This document shows positions 55,101 to 60,988 of a DNA stretch of 64,000 bases, in pieces. The notes under the pieces are model-generated. The model made no database searches, was not told where the DNA came from, and worked only from the letters and a program-made list of their open reading frames with translations. Both the position numbers and the translations under genes were made by a program. Position 1 is the first letter of the stretch, and every line of letters starts with the position of its first letter. This stretch comes from CAYMZZ01 sp044463125 (GTDB lineage Bacteria > Bacteroidota > Bacteroidia > Chitinophagales > Chitinophagaceae), in assembly GCA_044463125.1 (NCBI GenBank), contig JBIQMS010000019.1, positions 11,575-75,574 on the forward strand, in the 5' to 3' direction.

Positions 55101-56165
55101 ATGTTGATGCCCGGGCGGGGTTATTCCGCTACGGGGGCTTATCGGTATGGGTTTAATGGGAAGGAAAACGACAACGAAGTAAAAGGGGAAGGCGGCCAGC
55201 AGGATTATGGCATGCGGATTTATGATCCACGGTTGGGGAGGTTTTTGAGTGTGGATCCGATAGGCAAAGAATTTCCTGAATTAACACCTTATCAGTTTGC
55301 GAGTAATAGCCCAATTGAAGGAATTGATCTCGATGGTCTGGAATATACTAGCTCAAAACGTCCGAAAGTGAGTGCATTTATAAATTATAACCCAGAACTT
55401 AAATTAATCACTAAAGTAAAAACATACTTGATATACCAAAATTTCACTGGATATTCCAGGAGTAAATTGTTGCCAGAATTTGGGCCTAAAGGAGTCCACT
55501 GGACAACTTACGAAAGTGATTTATTAATAGACTTCGCCCAAGTCAATTTTGAGCCAAAGGTATCTGAGAGTATAAAGGATGTACTTATTCCAACATTAAA
55601 CGAAGAGGAGCAACTTGCTGAACATGAGTCTGGTATTAGTAACAAATTCGTGTATACTAAGGACGTGTTAATTAATGCGTCTAAGAAGCATCAAGATAAA
55701 GTAACAAGGAATTTTGCTAATGTTGGTATCAAAATCAATGAAGTTAATTTTACCCGTGGAGACAAGTTAGGCGCAGCTGTGACTGTAATTGGATTGGTTG
55801 CCGTTGGAATTGCAGCCTTTATTTCGATTGACGAGTTCACTGAAGCCGAAAACCAATCAAACTTCTTGGTCAGTGAAATGGCAAATAAGTTGCAGGATTG
55901 GCTCCCAAAAATACCTGAGGAATATCGAAACGATAGAAGTCTTACCCAAATAGCCGACTATCTGCTAAATGGAGAAGAGCCATTAATGACAACTCCTACA
56001 GGTAGTTTAGAAACAAACAAGGACCTCTTGAAGATCGGAAAAGATATCTGGAATGATATTGTTAAAGACAGGGAAAAGGATGTACTTAAAAATGAAATGA
56101 ACAAGCGCAACCAACTAATAAACAATCGTGTTCCCGCCGACAATACAAATATTAATCGTAATTAA
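46116..56165 (+). CDS. 3349-residue Rhs protein with two LamG-like domains and a variable toxin-like tip
   Basis: The protein has a signal peptide (residues 1-27). A Rhs-type domain lies at about 315-395 (YDNMGRPALNILPSP), followed by a long Cys-containing beta-rich middle. Two LamG/concanavalin-like domains occupy about 1885-2045 and 2105-2290 (MEFWAKPSES, NWTHIAVVYNNRQPSLYING). YD repeats run at about 2310-2970, and the Rhs core tip at about 2990-3048 (YPFGMLMPGRGYSATGAYRY, IYDPRLGRFLSVDP). The last 300 residues differ in base composition, being AT-rich, and have a hydrophobic segment (LGAAVTVIGLVAVGIAAF) at about 3218-3235: a likely toxin of unknown activity. The core tip is shared with three displaced tips downstream. 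Confidence 0.92.
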   Translation: MRYRFIILPFLFLTALLMANAFNATAADESYVKSMSGAIGKNDSCTVVDDKFINLSSAEWNQINNISVDNIVRFELRHDSSFFYYNRRFTCTLYLKIKYFSSRDQEEPHVLDNIKLVVAYDTARGSFYKSVDQYSFQNAFKVTVLVDSIASPEWGSELPPVFRIHNQIQVKRKYPFQKDVNAEIQSEMPEGMQSGEMQALRVSPTYQSGMNQMRISWEALDFPGYEEFDIEWTFVDQMSENGSLIETNPSAISESTIDGWMRFDNSRVTITGFEYSINLPFTEGFLLARVRSAAYDAITGVRQTSNWQYLRDDQDELEFPAIAFHEENLNWQYNASYAEEGKRKEVMAYFDGAMRGRQTVTVNNEDQIAIAAETIYDNMGRPALNILPSPVLDQATAGTSLPRFAGKLQFYPNVNQNSNGDPYSFEDFLNAANCVTPAPALNTADGAALYYSPQNPYATADVANSNYYFTKYLPNAEGFAFTQTAYLADNTGRIRSQGGVGKAFRLGSGHETSYFYGKPLQSELYRLFGMEAGNASHYLKNMVVDANGQVSVSYVDAKGRTIATALGGQAPASLDELPSGDEGVARKTITQRLMAPGDFQSNTQTLEKEATATFLASVSGNYTLQYSISPAALGPWNAENAQTFCSNCYYEIEVSIKDDCGELIASSSSQPFQINETTCAPNAEPVAQNVQFTVSRLGGYTVAYKLRMSEDVIRDQTDYYIANNIDLFTIQHFFNSELLMAELESCFTECTTCEEKLGTRSNFIAKVNEILEKLKAEKYAAFPNFDINDPVIQTWIDETYTSLQAKCAAAQSECALASPCETNLQLMKSDVRPGGQYFLFDPVTFSIPSGQADISIISTKNGITGNSYKDDPAITNFEFTDEDGVLRHIKDPEVTLEMFIKAYELHPEWADDFVTRHVEYCSYLWCTQNSSSFAFDNKLREEINTGAQAQTGGFYNDADPNAIVDLDPFFNSGGAGVSYKTKMLADMNNLSAVLRATVPDVNGNPMAVKNIVQLLQWQLYCIPLNSSPTAQQLQDSWVCNNFDPNCRSLSMEWELFRAYYLKLKSKYLRLAKLADNPSCENCYVGNDLFAALSCNPPGPLNNYSLQATTEGIRVIYNTGNGQFLSSYRIKVRNTVSNVVSTLIVNKGQSHSGPIPGLASVLEGEILEVACLNSENPSYCGSGSEGYTPCGININSFTLQHRNCSINSSGQEHWETCSVYLVYNNGLAPQDFTIEISEEEATYVPGGNPNEEEVNYYNVLFPSGQSEIFLGYSHQNTTPPAQPASYLVYRDYYPTSVSCVDPNFTCPLPGDFSWDISGNGCQGLSDGNSVRIFYNGGSTDLPFPAYKQITVYFDVTLSNNVTTSYSLVLNSASGQAAMCAGGLGISVSNVTITAVNCVDIAIPGTPASTCADDPRAALYAGKVRRYNDYVDEGAALDCILGNLPLVTSQNDLDLLIAQQVAEHRLRAIEDLAEQKLFWLNRLWSVVTEENAKDDAEGVPRRFAALNDAAPGVPSNHLITLVNELELVARKYIEIAPAENIRPASTLPSPHVSSGGYASFAAVFAGVLNPLDINLRSNGFNQFLLEQPFPHDKTPIVSNPSVLLLDPDICTRVSAMKTRWTQAGSPGTFHSYLQNELGDDYKLTASELADLEYRCNIGCRMLNETLILPAVFAPAVPGDANFNRWATCTDVDYYYNDFRDKYPNVEPGTKLFRTLLANSLNHQFGFTLSYDEYMDFMNEGCVANANAALYNKPATPAILTDYELVCLENTLRTVYDRAGQEYARYIEEERRKFRNNYISTCLKSQASAKLTGDLYEYHYTLYYYDQSGNLVKTVPPEGVALLSDEEITRIEEYVENGGDGVPNCSPVDQPVILDATTALTAVSDALNSNSLRAIEFWFGGDAEGDYRQTRWVTPDQKYLWQTAVRDGHVWAELFELQPDGNGGISIVASSGAVAALEQNAALDNWTHVLVQSTGSMLTSGLQLFVNGELLTNLSGPEAPAYPFEWSIGSSGGNPVLPENRLSDLKHLRLYNRVATGAEVLADYQNACLSPVGDLATLSSNNGPLLNWARFNIPPPGSPNTIASQSPGSLEVLSSSGQLLIENNISTVSNTFTMEFWAKPSESIALFTPGFAGAALLAGQVGQKYAIYPGNPSLLNIAGAGVSVGTNGVQVVESADGYMPVTLSWSGTINNWTHIAVVYNNRQPSLYINGSLAATGLTSQMGTVWPSNNLRGGQYGAMKGKTDDIRIWNTARSGSQIAENRSILLDPATPGLVANWPLDPVAGSFAPDIVGSNNAFLGSTGWLWSTDGAPVYDPVVIEYQSPFVVPDHQLPTHYAYNSLNQVIRQESPDGGVSQFWYDRLGRLVASQNAEQKDPVANDAAERYSYTLYDAQGRIVETGERYDFTPSSIPNGALTEDIARTPADLAIWLDNNINRQVTQTAYDVQPNWAPTSLAGQQRNLRKRVAATRLLEDGNNLSAASYYNYDIIGNVSDLYQQNADQQATEALFLTGTQGIKHIRYEYDLVSGKVNRVRYQAGKWDQFGHSYAYDAENRLTDYYSTRHNFSTGPLVSEAHYRYYMHGPLARTELGDQRVQGMDYAYTLQGWLKGVNSQVLDAAKDMSGDGLAGSLFANVSRDVFAFSLGYYGRPGLGLQDYIPIGAGNAPAFGLQYDAPNETIAGDATGKSLFNGNISHATYAWSELNNGQTVAYSYRYDQLNRLKAMRQHALGSNPGTWSNSSVMAAYAENISYDANGNILSYERHGADQGNMPLAMDQLSYQYERDAAGRLRHNQLQQVRDAVADNLYSQSLNGTADIDDQPAHNYQYDRIGNLIADESEDITAIRWTVYGKIASINKKDGTVISYGYDVSGNRIRKSVTQGESAVLTYYVRDAQGNVMAVYTRNGESYTWEEQHLYGSSRVGLLRPGLTLNQSSPLGNDAYSSNIETVADGVEGKRVYELSNHLGNVLATISDRKIGVDVGGDTQIDYYIAEVLSQQDYYPFGMLMPGRGYSATGAYRYGFNGKENDNEVKGEGGQQDYGMRIYDPRLGRFLSVDPIGKEFPELTPYQFASNSPIEGIDLDGLEYTSSKRPKVSAFINYNPELKLITKVKTYLIYQNFTGYSRSKLLPEFGPKGVHWTTYESDLLIDFAQVNFEPKVSESIKDVLIPTLNEEEQLAEHESGISNKFVYTKDVLINASKKHQDKVTRNFANVGIKINEVNFTRGDKLGAAVTVIGLVAVGIAAFISIDEFTEAENQSNFLVSEMANKLQDWLPKIPEEYRNDRSLTQIADYLLNGEEPLMTTPTGSLETNKDLLKIGKDIWNDIVKDREKDVLKNEMNKRNQLINNRVPADNTNINRN
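55088..55262 (+). repeat. Rhs core-tip sequence shared with the displaced cassettes
   Basis: The first 72 bp (55088-55159) are identical to 57116-57187. The whole 175 bp is nearly identical to about 58937-59111 and partly like 60976 onward. It encodes YPFGMLMPGRGYSATGAYRY through RFLSVDP. Such conserved stretches are natural sites for recombination that replaces the tip. Confidence 0.9.
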
Positions 56166-56169
56166 GTAC

Positions 56170-56904
56170 ATGAACAATAGAAATTTTATAAAAGTTCGAT
56201 GGATTGGTATTTCATTACTCATTTCCACCTTCTTCTCCATTTCATGCGGTCGTAAACTTTCTTGCGAAAAGCTTAGAAATAGTTATTTTGATATTATAAC
56301 TAGTATGCATAATCGGGATGATAGCATGCAATTCCTAAGGTCACTGGAGACCATGCTCAAAAATGATCCAAAATGCTTGAAAGCACTACAGCTAAAGGGT
56401 CATATTAATTTGGCCCTTAACAACCAGTCAGTTGCAAAGAAGGCGTTCATGCAAGCTTATGATCTTGATAAGTTAAATCCTTTTACTTGTTATTATCTTG
56501 CAATTCTAACTCGATTGGAGGGAAACGGTGAACTTTCACTTGAATACCTTGTAAGAGCAATAGCCTCAAAAGAAAAAAGTGGCGCTGTTTACAATACAAA
56601 CAATTATTTCTTTCAGGATTTGGATATTGATTATTATGAAGTACTATATTTAACAGCAGTGGTCGCATACGAGCAAAACGAAAGAACTCTTTCGAAGCTT
56701 TGCTTTTTGGCCTATGAGAAGTGGGGTAGTAGGCAGAAAAATCCTTATGGTTATTTGGCCTCCATATACGCTCAAGAAAAAATGCAGGATTCATCCTGCT
56801 ATTACTTCAAGTTGGGTTATTTTGGCGAGTTTCCAGGAAATATGCGCGATTCACTAGCAAGTGTTTGTCATTTTGAGGTATCGGAGTTTTTCTCCGGCCA
56901 ATGA
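56170..56904 (+). CDS. TPR lipoprotein, probable immunity partner of the resident Rhs tip
   Basis: This 244-residue protein, starting at ATG 56170 just 4 bp after the Rhs stop, has a lipoprotein signal (IGISLLISTFFSISCGRKL, with the lipobox before Cys). TPR-like helical pairs follow (CLKALQLKGHINLALNN, AKKAFMQAYDLDKLNP, CYYLAILTRLEGNGELSLEY). Its place right after the variable tip and its AT-rich composition fit an immunity protein acting in the periplasm or at the membrane. The hydrophobic segment in the tip would suit a membrane-active toxin met at the envelope. The function is inference. Confidence 0.7.
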   Translation: MNNRNFIKVRWIGISLLISTFFSISCGRKLSCEKLRNSYFDIITSMHNRDDSMQFLRSLETMLKNDPKCLKALQLKGHINLALNNQSVAKKAFMQAYDLDKLNPFTCYYLAILTRLEGNGELSLEYLVRAIASKEKSGAVYNTNNYFFQDLDIDYYEVLYLTAVVAYEQNERTLSKLCFLAYEKWGSRQKNPYGYLASIYAQEKMQDSSCYYFKLGYFGEFPGNMRDSLASVCHFEVSEFFSGQ

Positions 56905-57089
56905 CGAACAGAATTCTTTGTGATGAGCAGAGTACTGAGTGTTTAATCAACTGCTTAATCCGGAAGCTTCTAAGTAAAATGTCACTCAAACGAATCCCAC
57001 CCTCCATCTCATATTGACATGAAAAAAGCTATTCAATAGTTTTGTTGGTTATGAGATAACTTCAATCAACCTATCAGCTCTTTGAATAA
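56905..57089. other. Gap between the resident Rhs pair and the first displaced cassette
   Basis: No gene, and no IS66 remnant that I can recognise, unlike the other cassette junctions. From about 57050 a leader begins (ATAACTTCAATCAACC, CAGCTCTTTGAATAA) that recurs before each displaced tip at about 58876 and 60912. Confidence 0.6.
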
Positions 57090-57128
57090 CCCCTTGGTTT
57101 CCCCAGCAACTACCCCTATCCGTTTGGG

Positions 57129-58172
57129 ATGTTGATGCCCGGGCGGGGTTATTCCGCTACGGGGGCTTATCGGTATGGGTTTAATGGCCAGGAAAAAAGC
57201 ACAGAGATCGATCCGAATGGGAATAGTATGACGGCTGAGTTTTGGCAGTATGATGCGAGGTTGGGGCGGAGGTGGGAAACTGATCCAAAGCCAAGTTCAG
57301 CGATTAGTCCATACAATACTTTTTCCGGTAATCCAATAAACTATACAGACGTTTTGGGGGACACCATTAGACCGGGTTTCAGCGTACATGCGTTTAAGTT
57401 TACTGCTAGAAACAATCCACTGACTCCGAGTATAGGGCTCTTTGAATTCATTCCGGAAAATTCAACTGGAGATAAGATTGTGGGCTTTATGACAGGTGTC
57501 GGGCAACTAGTCACTGAAACATTCGAGGGAACAAGGCAATTAATTACGGAGCCGAAAGAAGTGTTTAGTCAGCTGTTCAATCCAAAATATGTTAATCCTT
57601 TTTTGATGACACCTGAGGATTGGAATGGGATTATGAAGCCATACATGGATGATATACAAGCCTACGGTAATGACTACGCGGACGCAAAGTTTTGGACAAC
57701 AGCAATTTTAAGACCGGCGTTAATCGTTGCACCAAGCATTAAGGGATCACCTCGATCATTTTATACTTCAGAAATGGCAGCGATAGATTACGCAGTTCTT
57801 GAATCGATGCTGCCTCGTAGGCCGACGTTTCGAGTGGTTTCGGCAATGGAAGCGGAAGGTAAAATCACAATAGGTACAAATGGTGCATTTGGGGGCGGTG
57901 AATTAAACGGTAAGCTTGGTGCTGCTTCAATTTCTCTTGAAAAATGGAGTGTTTTACAATGTGCAGAACCGAAAGCTCTTAACCAAATCCTGAATTCTGG
58001 AGCTTCTAAATCAAATGTAACTCCAGCGACATTCAGTTTAAGATCAGGCAAAACATATCGGGGAAGTGCTATATTCAGTAATTTAGAGTTCTCTTCAGGT
58101 AGAATAATTTCCCCAAAAGCACCGTGTATGAACTGCAATTCGTTATTAAAAGGTACCAAGGGAAGACAATGA
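57129..58172 (+). CDS. Displaced Rhs tip with YwqJ-like deaminase toxin domain
   Basis: The frame is open from 57090 without a signal peptide or ribosome site. The first ATG (57129) lies in the shared core-tip sequence, so it is probably silent until recombined onto the full-length Rhs gene. After the core (GRGYSATGAYRYGFNGQEKS) comes a new tip. Its C-terminal 120 residues carry the deaminase zinc motif: Cys278-Ala-Glu280 in LQCAEPKALNQIL, and Pro332-Cys333-x-x-Cys336 in APCMNC. This fits the YwqJ group of polymorphic-toxin deaminases, which change bases in nucleic acids or nucleotides. The following gene overlaps by ATGA and is a SUKH-3 immunity protein. Confidence 0.85.
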   Translation: MLMPGRGYSATGAYRYGFNGQEKSTEIDPNGNSMTAEFWQYDARLGRRWETDPKPSSAISPYNTFSGNPINYTDVLGDTIRPGFSVHAFKFTARNNPLTPSIGLFEFIPENSTGDKIVGFMTGVGQLVTETFEGTRQLITEPKEVFSQLFNPKYVNPFLMTPEDWNGIMKPYMDDIQAYGNDYADAKFWTTAILRPALIVAPSIKGSPRSFYTSEMAAIDYAVLESMLPRRPTFRVVSAMEAEGKITIGTNGAFGGGELNGKLGAASISLEKWSVLQCAEPKALNQILNSGASKSNVTPATFSLRSGKTYRGSAIFSNLEFSSGRIISPKAPCMNCNSLLKGTKGRQ

Positions 58173-58621
58173 AAGTGACACCATATATTGAGTCAATTGT
58201 TCAAGAAGCGGGATGGTTCAAGGGCCGTCAGATTGAAGTTGCCTTTATGTTAGATGAGTTGAAAGAATTTGGATATTTGATCCAAAGTGAATGCCTAATA
58301 GATTTATTTAAAGAGTTTTGGAATATCAATATTGAATATATAACTCCAGATAGACATTACGGCAACATTAGATTAAATTTAGACACAAGTTCGGAAATCG
58401 ATCCTGAATCCATGGCTTTTTACTCGGAGATCATTGCATCTAAACTTGTCCCGGTTGGAGAAATTGATGGTCAATCCGGATTATTGTTAGCGACAGAGGC
58501 ATGCGCCTTTTATTTGTTAGCACAGGGGCGTTTATTTTTGCTTGGAGACGGCTTTTCGGAGATGCTATTAACCATAGTTTACAGAAGAGAACTCATCGAG
58601 GTTTCTTCCAAAGATACTTAG
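58169..58621 (+). CDS. SUKH-3 family immunity protein
   Basis: The ATG at 58169 overlaps the tip stop codon as ATGA and gives MKVTPYIESIVQEAGWFKGR, 150 residues. The GW-x-x-GR start, LIDLFKEFW, the later VPVGEI, and the C-terminal ACAFYLLAQGRLFLLGDGFS are diagnostic for the SUKH-3 fold, a known immunity family linked to deaminase and other polymorphic toxins. It probably binds and blocks the deaminase tip in the cytoplasm. It has no signal peptide, in line with a toxin that acts inside the cell. The longer upstream frame lies inside the toxin gene. Confidence 0.82.
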   Translation: MKVTPYIESIVQEAGWFKGRQIEVAFMLDELKEFGYLIQSECLIDLFKEFWNINIEYITPDRHYGNIRLNLDTSSEIDPESMAFYSEIIASKLVPVGEIDGQSGLLLATEACAFYLLAQGRLFLLGDGFSEMLLTIVYRRELIEVSSKDT

Positions 58622-58678
58622 CGAGTCGAATTATAGACGATCTAATTGAGATGTTGAAAGTATTCGGAGCATAATTAA

Positions 58679-58876
58679 TTAGATGAAGTATCCCTTCGTC
58701 CTACTACGCCCTTGATGTTCCGAATAGCTGTTATGTCGCGGCAGAAGGTTTGCCAAAGCTGACCGGAAGTTAGCGATGCATTTTAGCAGATATTTGAGCC
58801 AGGCATAGATCCTAATCGCCCGCATCTTGAATGTATAAATTATGTGCAGAGCGGGGCGAGTTTCAAGCAGATTCAT
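58679..58876 (-). pseudogene. IS66-family transposase 3' end, remnant copy A
   Basis: On the minus strand TFKMRAIRIYAWLKYLLKCI then ANFRSALANLLPRH matches the IS66 TnpC C-terminus CKMHGIEPYAWLKDVLQRI then ADHPVNRVAELLPHRYKK. The rest of the transposase is absent. It is in the same orientation as the other remnants and lies directly after the SUKH-3 gene. Confidence 0.75.
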
Positions 58877-58936
58877 ATAACTTCAAGCAACCGTTCAGCT
58901 TTTTGAATAACCCCTTGGGTTCCGCAGCAACTACCC

Positions 58937-59111
58937 CTATCCGTTTGGGATGTTGATGCCTGGGCGGGGCTATTCCGCTACCGGGGCTTACCGGTATGGG
59001 TTTAATGGGAAGGAGAACGACAACGAGGTAAAAGGGGAAGGCGGCCAGCAGGATTATGGTATGCGGATATATGATCCACGGCTGGGAAGGTTTTTGAGTG
59101 TGGATCCGTTG
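58937..59111 (+). repeat. Core-tip copy at the start of displaced cassette 2
   Basis: Nearly identical to 55088-55262, with about ten single-base differences, mostly silent. It makes this the cassette with the longest homology to the full-length Rhs gene. Confidence 0.85.
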
Positions 59112-60032
59112 ATGAAAAGCTTCCCGTTTTATGCCCCATATCAATTTGCAGGTAACATGCCAATCTCTGCAATTGACCTTGATGGGCAAGAGCCTGTAAG
59201 CGCATTGAGAGTTGTTTCAAAATTTACTTCAAAAATTGTTGGAGTCTCATGGGGTTGGCAATATAATGCAGTTTCACATACAGTGGGACTGGCAAATGGA
59301 ATAGCTGTTGACAATAACGGAAATGTATTGGCCTTTACTCAGAGAGGAGGTTTGGCCACAGCGCTGGATTTCCTAGAAGGGGGCAAATCAACAGACCTTT
59401 CCTTAGGCATATCTATTGGATTCAGCGTTTACAATGAAAATGCTTCAAAACTTCAAGACTTGTTGGGTAGAGGCAAATCTATATCCGGGGGTGTTGGCTT
59501 TGTTTCTGGGGCTATAGAACTTTCTGATGATGGTGAATTTATGGGGGCTTCAATTCAACTTGGACTATCTATTGGTAGCACAGGCCCATTCAAGGGATCC
59601 GCTAGTGCCCAAAGTACTGAAGTTACTGGAGTAATTTTGGCAAAGAGTGAGTATGATCGATTTGAATCGAAGACATCGAATCTGGAAGGACTTGCAGTTG
59701 AAAGGGCACAAGCCTATGACTTGGATCAAGCTTACATTGCTGGTAATGAAAAATTTCCAGACTACACAAATGCTTTGTGGCAATCAAAAGGGTCCGGTCA
59801 TTCTGTTTCATATGAAGAAGTTGGAGCCAATAGATATGAGATAGTCTTTAAAACTTACTTTACAGCATATGCACAACAAACTGTAATTGCAAAACAAGGC
59901 TTAGATCCGGCCATGTTTAGAGAATTTAAAATTGAGAAAGTGGATCGCAGCGGGATTTTCTTAACCCAAGATGAGAGAGGTAACTATATATCAGAAGCAT
60001 ATAGCCGCCAAGTAAATTCTGATTCAAATTAA
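58950..60032 (+). CDS. Displaced Rhs tip with unrecognised toxin-like domain
   Basis: After the shared core (to RFLSVDPLMKSFPFYAPYQF and NMPISAIDLDGQE) comes a tip of about 290 residues with a beta-rich, glycine-containing centre (SLGISIGFSVYNENA, SGGVGFVSGAIELSDDG, GASIQLGLSIGST) and a charged C-terminus. I recognise no toxin family and see no clear catalytic motif. There is no signal peptide or ribosome site; the ATG used lies in the core, so it is likely silent. A lipoprotein gene follows 4 bp downstream, which suggests the tip acts at the envelope. The function is unknown. Confidence 0.75.
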   Translation: MLMPGRGYSATGAYRYGFNGKENDNEVKGEGGQQDYGMRIYDPRLGRFLSVDPLMKSFPFYAPYQFAGNMPISAIDLDGQEPVSALRVVSKFTSKIVGVSWGWQYNAVSHTVGLANGIAVDNNGNVLAFTQRGGLATALDFLEGGKSTDLSLGISIGFSVYNENASKLQDLLGRGKSISGGVGFVSGAIELSDDGEFMGASIQLGLSIGSTGPFKGSASAQSTEVTGVILAKSEYDRFESKTSNLEGLAVERAQAYDLDQAYIAGNEKFPDYTNALWQSKGSGHSVSYEEVGANRYEIVFKTYFTAYAQQTVIAKQGLDPAMFREFKIEKVDRSGIFLTQDERGNYISEAYSRQVNSDSN

Positions 60033-60036
60033 TGGC

Positions 60037-60585
60037 ATGTTGAGAAACTTATTAAACTTCATATTTAAGATTTGTGTTTTCATAACCTTTTTTTTAGGGT
60101 GCAGTACTGCTTCAACTAGTGAAAAGAAAATACGCTTAGTTCAGTCAATTGAGCGCTATGAACTTGATTTGATTGGTTTCAGAGATATATTGGAGGAGAA
60201 TATTGATACGAGTTTTTATATAGAGACTAGATTTAAAGATAAGAGTTGTCACTTTTTTTATTTTATAGATGGGTCAATTCATGGGAGCTTTGTTCTGCCG
60301 GAACCGATAGATAAGGAAATTTGTAGAAATATTGAGAAATTTGACTTTCGTGGAGTTTGGAAATATGCCGATGAAAATCTCTATAGGATTAGTGTGCAAG
60401 AAAGCGGAAAGGAATTTGCACAAATATTGATAAGGCGCTCTGGCGAAAGTAGCTTTAATTTTTCTGTTGGATCAAGGTTGTACGGTATTGAACGTATCAA
60501 GGATGTTAACTTGCTAAAGGCAGACTACTCATCTAAGCCGGTGATAATTGCTATGTCCGATTCAATTCTAGTATATTTTCCGTAA
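60037..60585 (+). CDS. Lipoprotein, probable immunity partner of displaced tip 2
   Basis: This 182-residue protein starts with a lipoprotein signal (LLNFIFKICVFITFFLGCS). The rest is a small mixed domain (CHFFYFIDGSIHGSFVLPEP, FAQILIRRSGESSFNFSVGS) with no family I know. It is 4 bp after the tip stop and AT-rich, as expected for an immunity gene brought with its toxin. Because it is lipidated it should act in the periplasm or at the membrane, as does the TPR partner of the resident tip, while the SUKH-3 partner of tip 1 is cytoplasmic. Confidence 0.7.
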   Translation: MLRNLLNFIFKICVFITFFLGCSTASTSEKKIRLVQSIERYELDLIGFRDILEENIDTSFYIETRFKDKSCHFFYFIDGSIHGSFVLPEPIDKEICRNIEKFDFRGVWKYADENLYRISVQESGKEFAQILIRRSGESSFNFSVGSRLYGIERIKDVNLLKADYSSKPVIIAMSDSILVYFP

Positions 60586-60744
60586 CTGTAAGTTTAGGTG
60601 AAAATATTCTGATAAAACACAGTTTTTATGTACGCAATTGACGATTTCTGTAGCCTAATATCCAGAGATTGCATGCGTTTGCTACTAATAGGTCACATCG
60701 TGTATTTTTCGTGGAACCCAGTGAGGATTATCTTTTCGTCAACC

Positions 60745-60905
60745 ACACCATTGATTTTCCGAATAGTTTTTATGACGCGGCAGCAGGCTTGCCAAGGCTG
60801 ACCGAAAGTTAGCGATGCATTTTAGCAGATATTTGAGCCAGGCATAGATCCTAATCGCCCGCATCTTGAATGTATAAATTATGTGCAGAGCGAGGCGAGT
60901 TTCAA
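60745..60905 (-). pseudogene. IS66-family transposase 3' end, remnant copy B
   Basis: About 160 bp almost identical to remnant A; on the minus strand TFKMRAIRIYAWLKYLLKCI and SALASLLPRHKN. It follows the second immunity gene (after a featureless 60586-60744) and precedes the leader of cassette 3. Confidence 0.75.
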
Positions 60906-60988
60906 ACAGATTCATATAACTTCAAGCAACCGTTCAGCTCTTTGAATAATACCTTGCTTTCCCCGGCAACTGAACCTATCCGTTTGGG

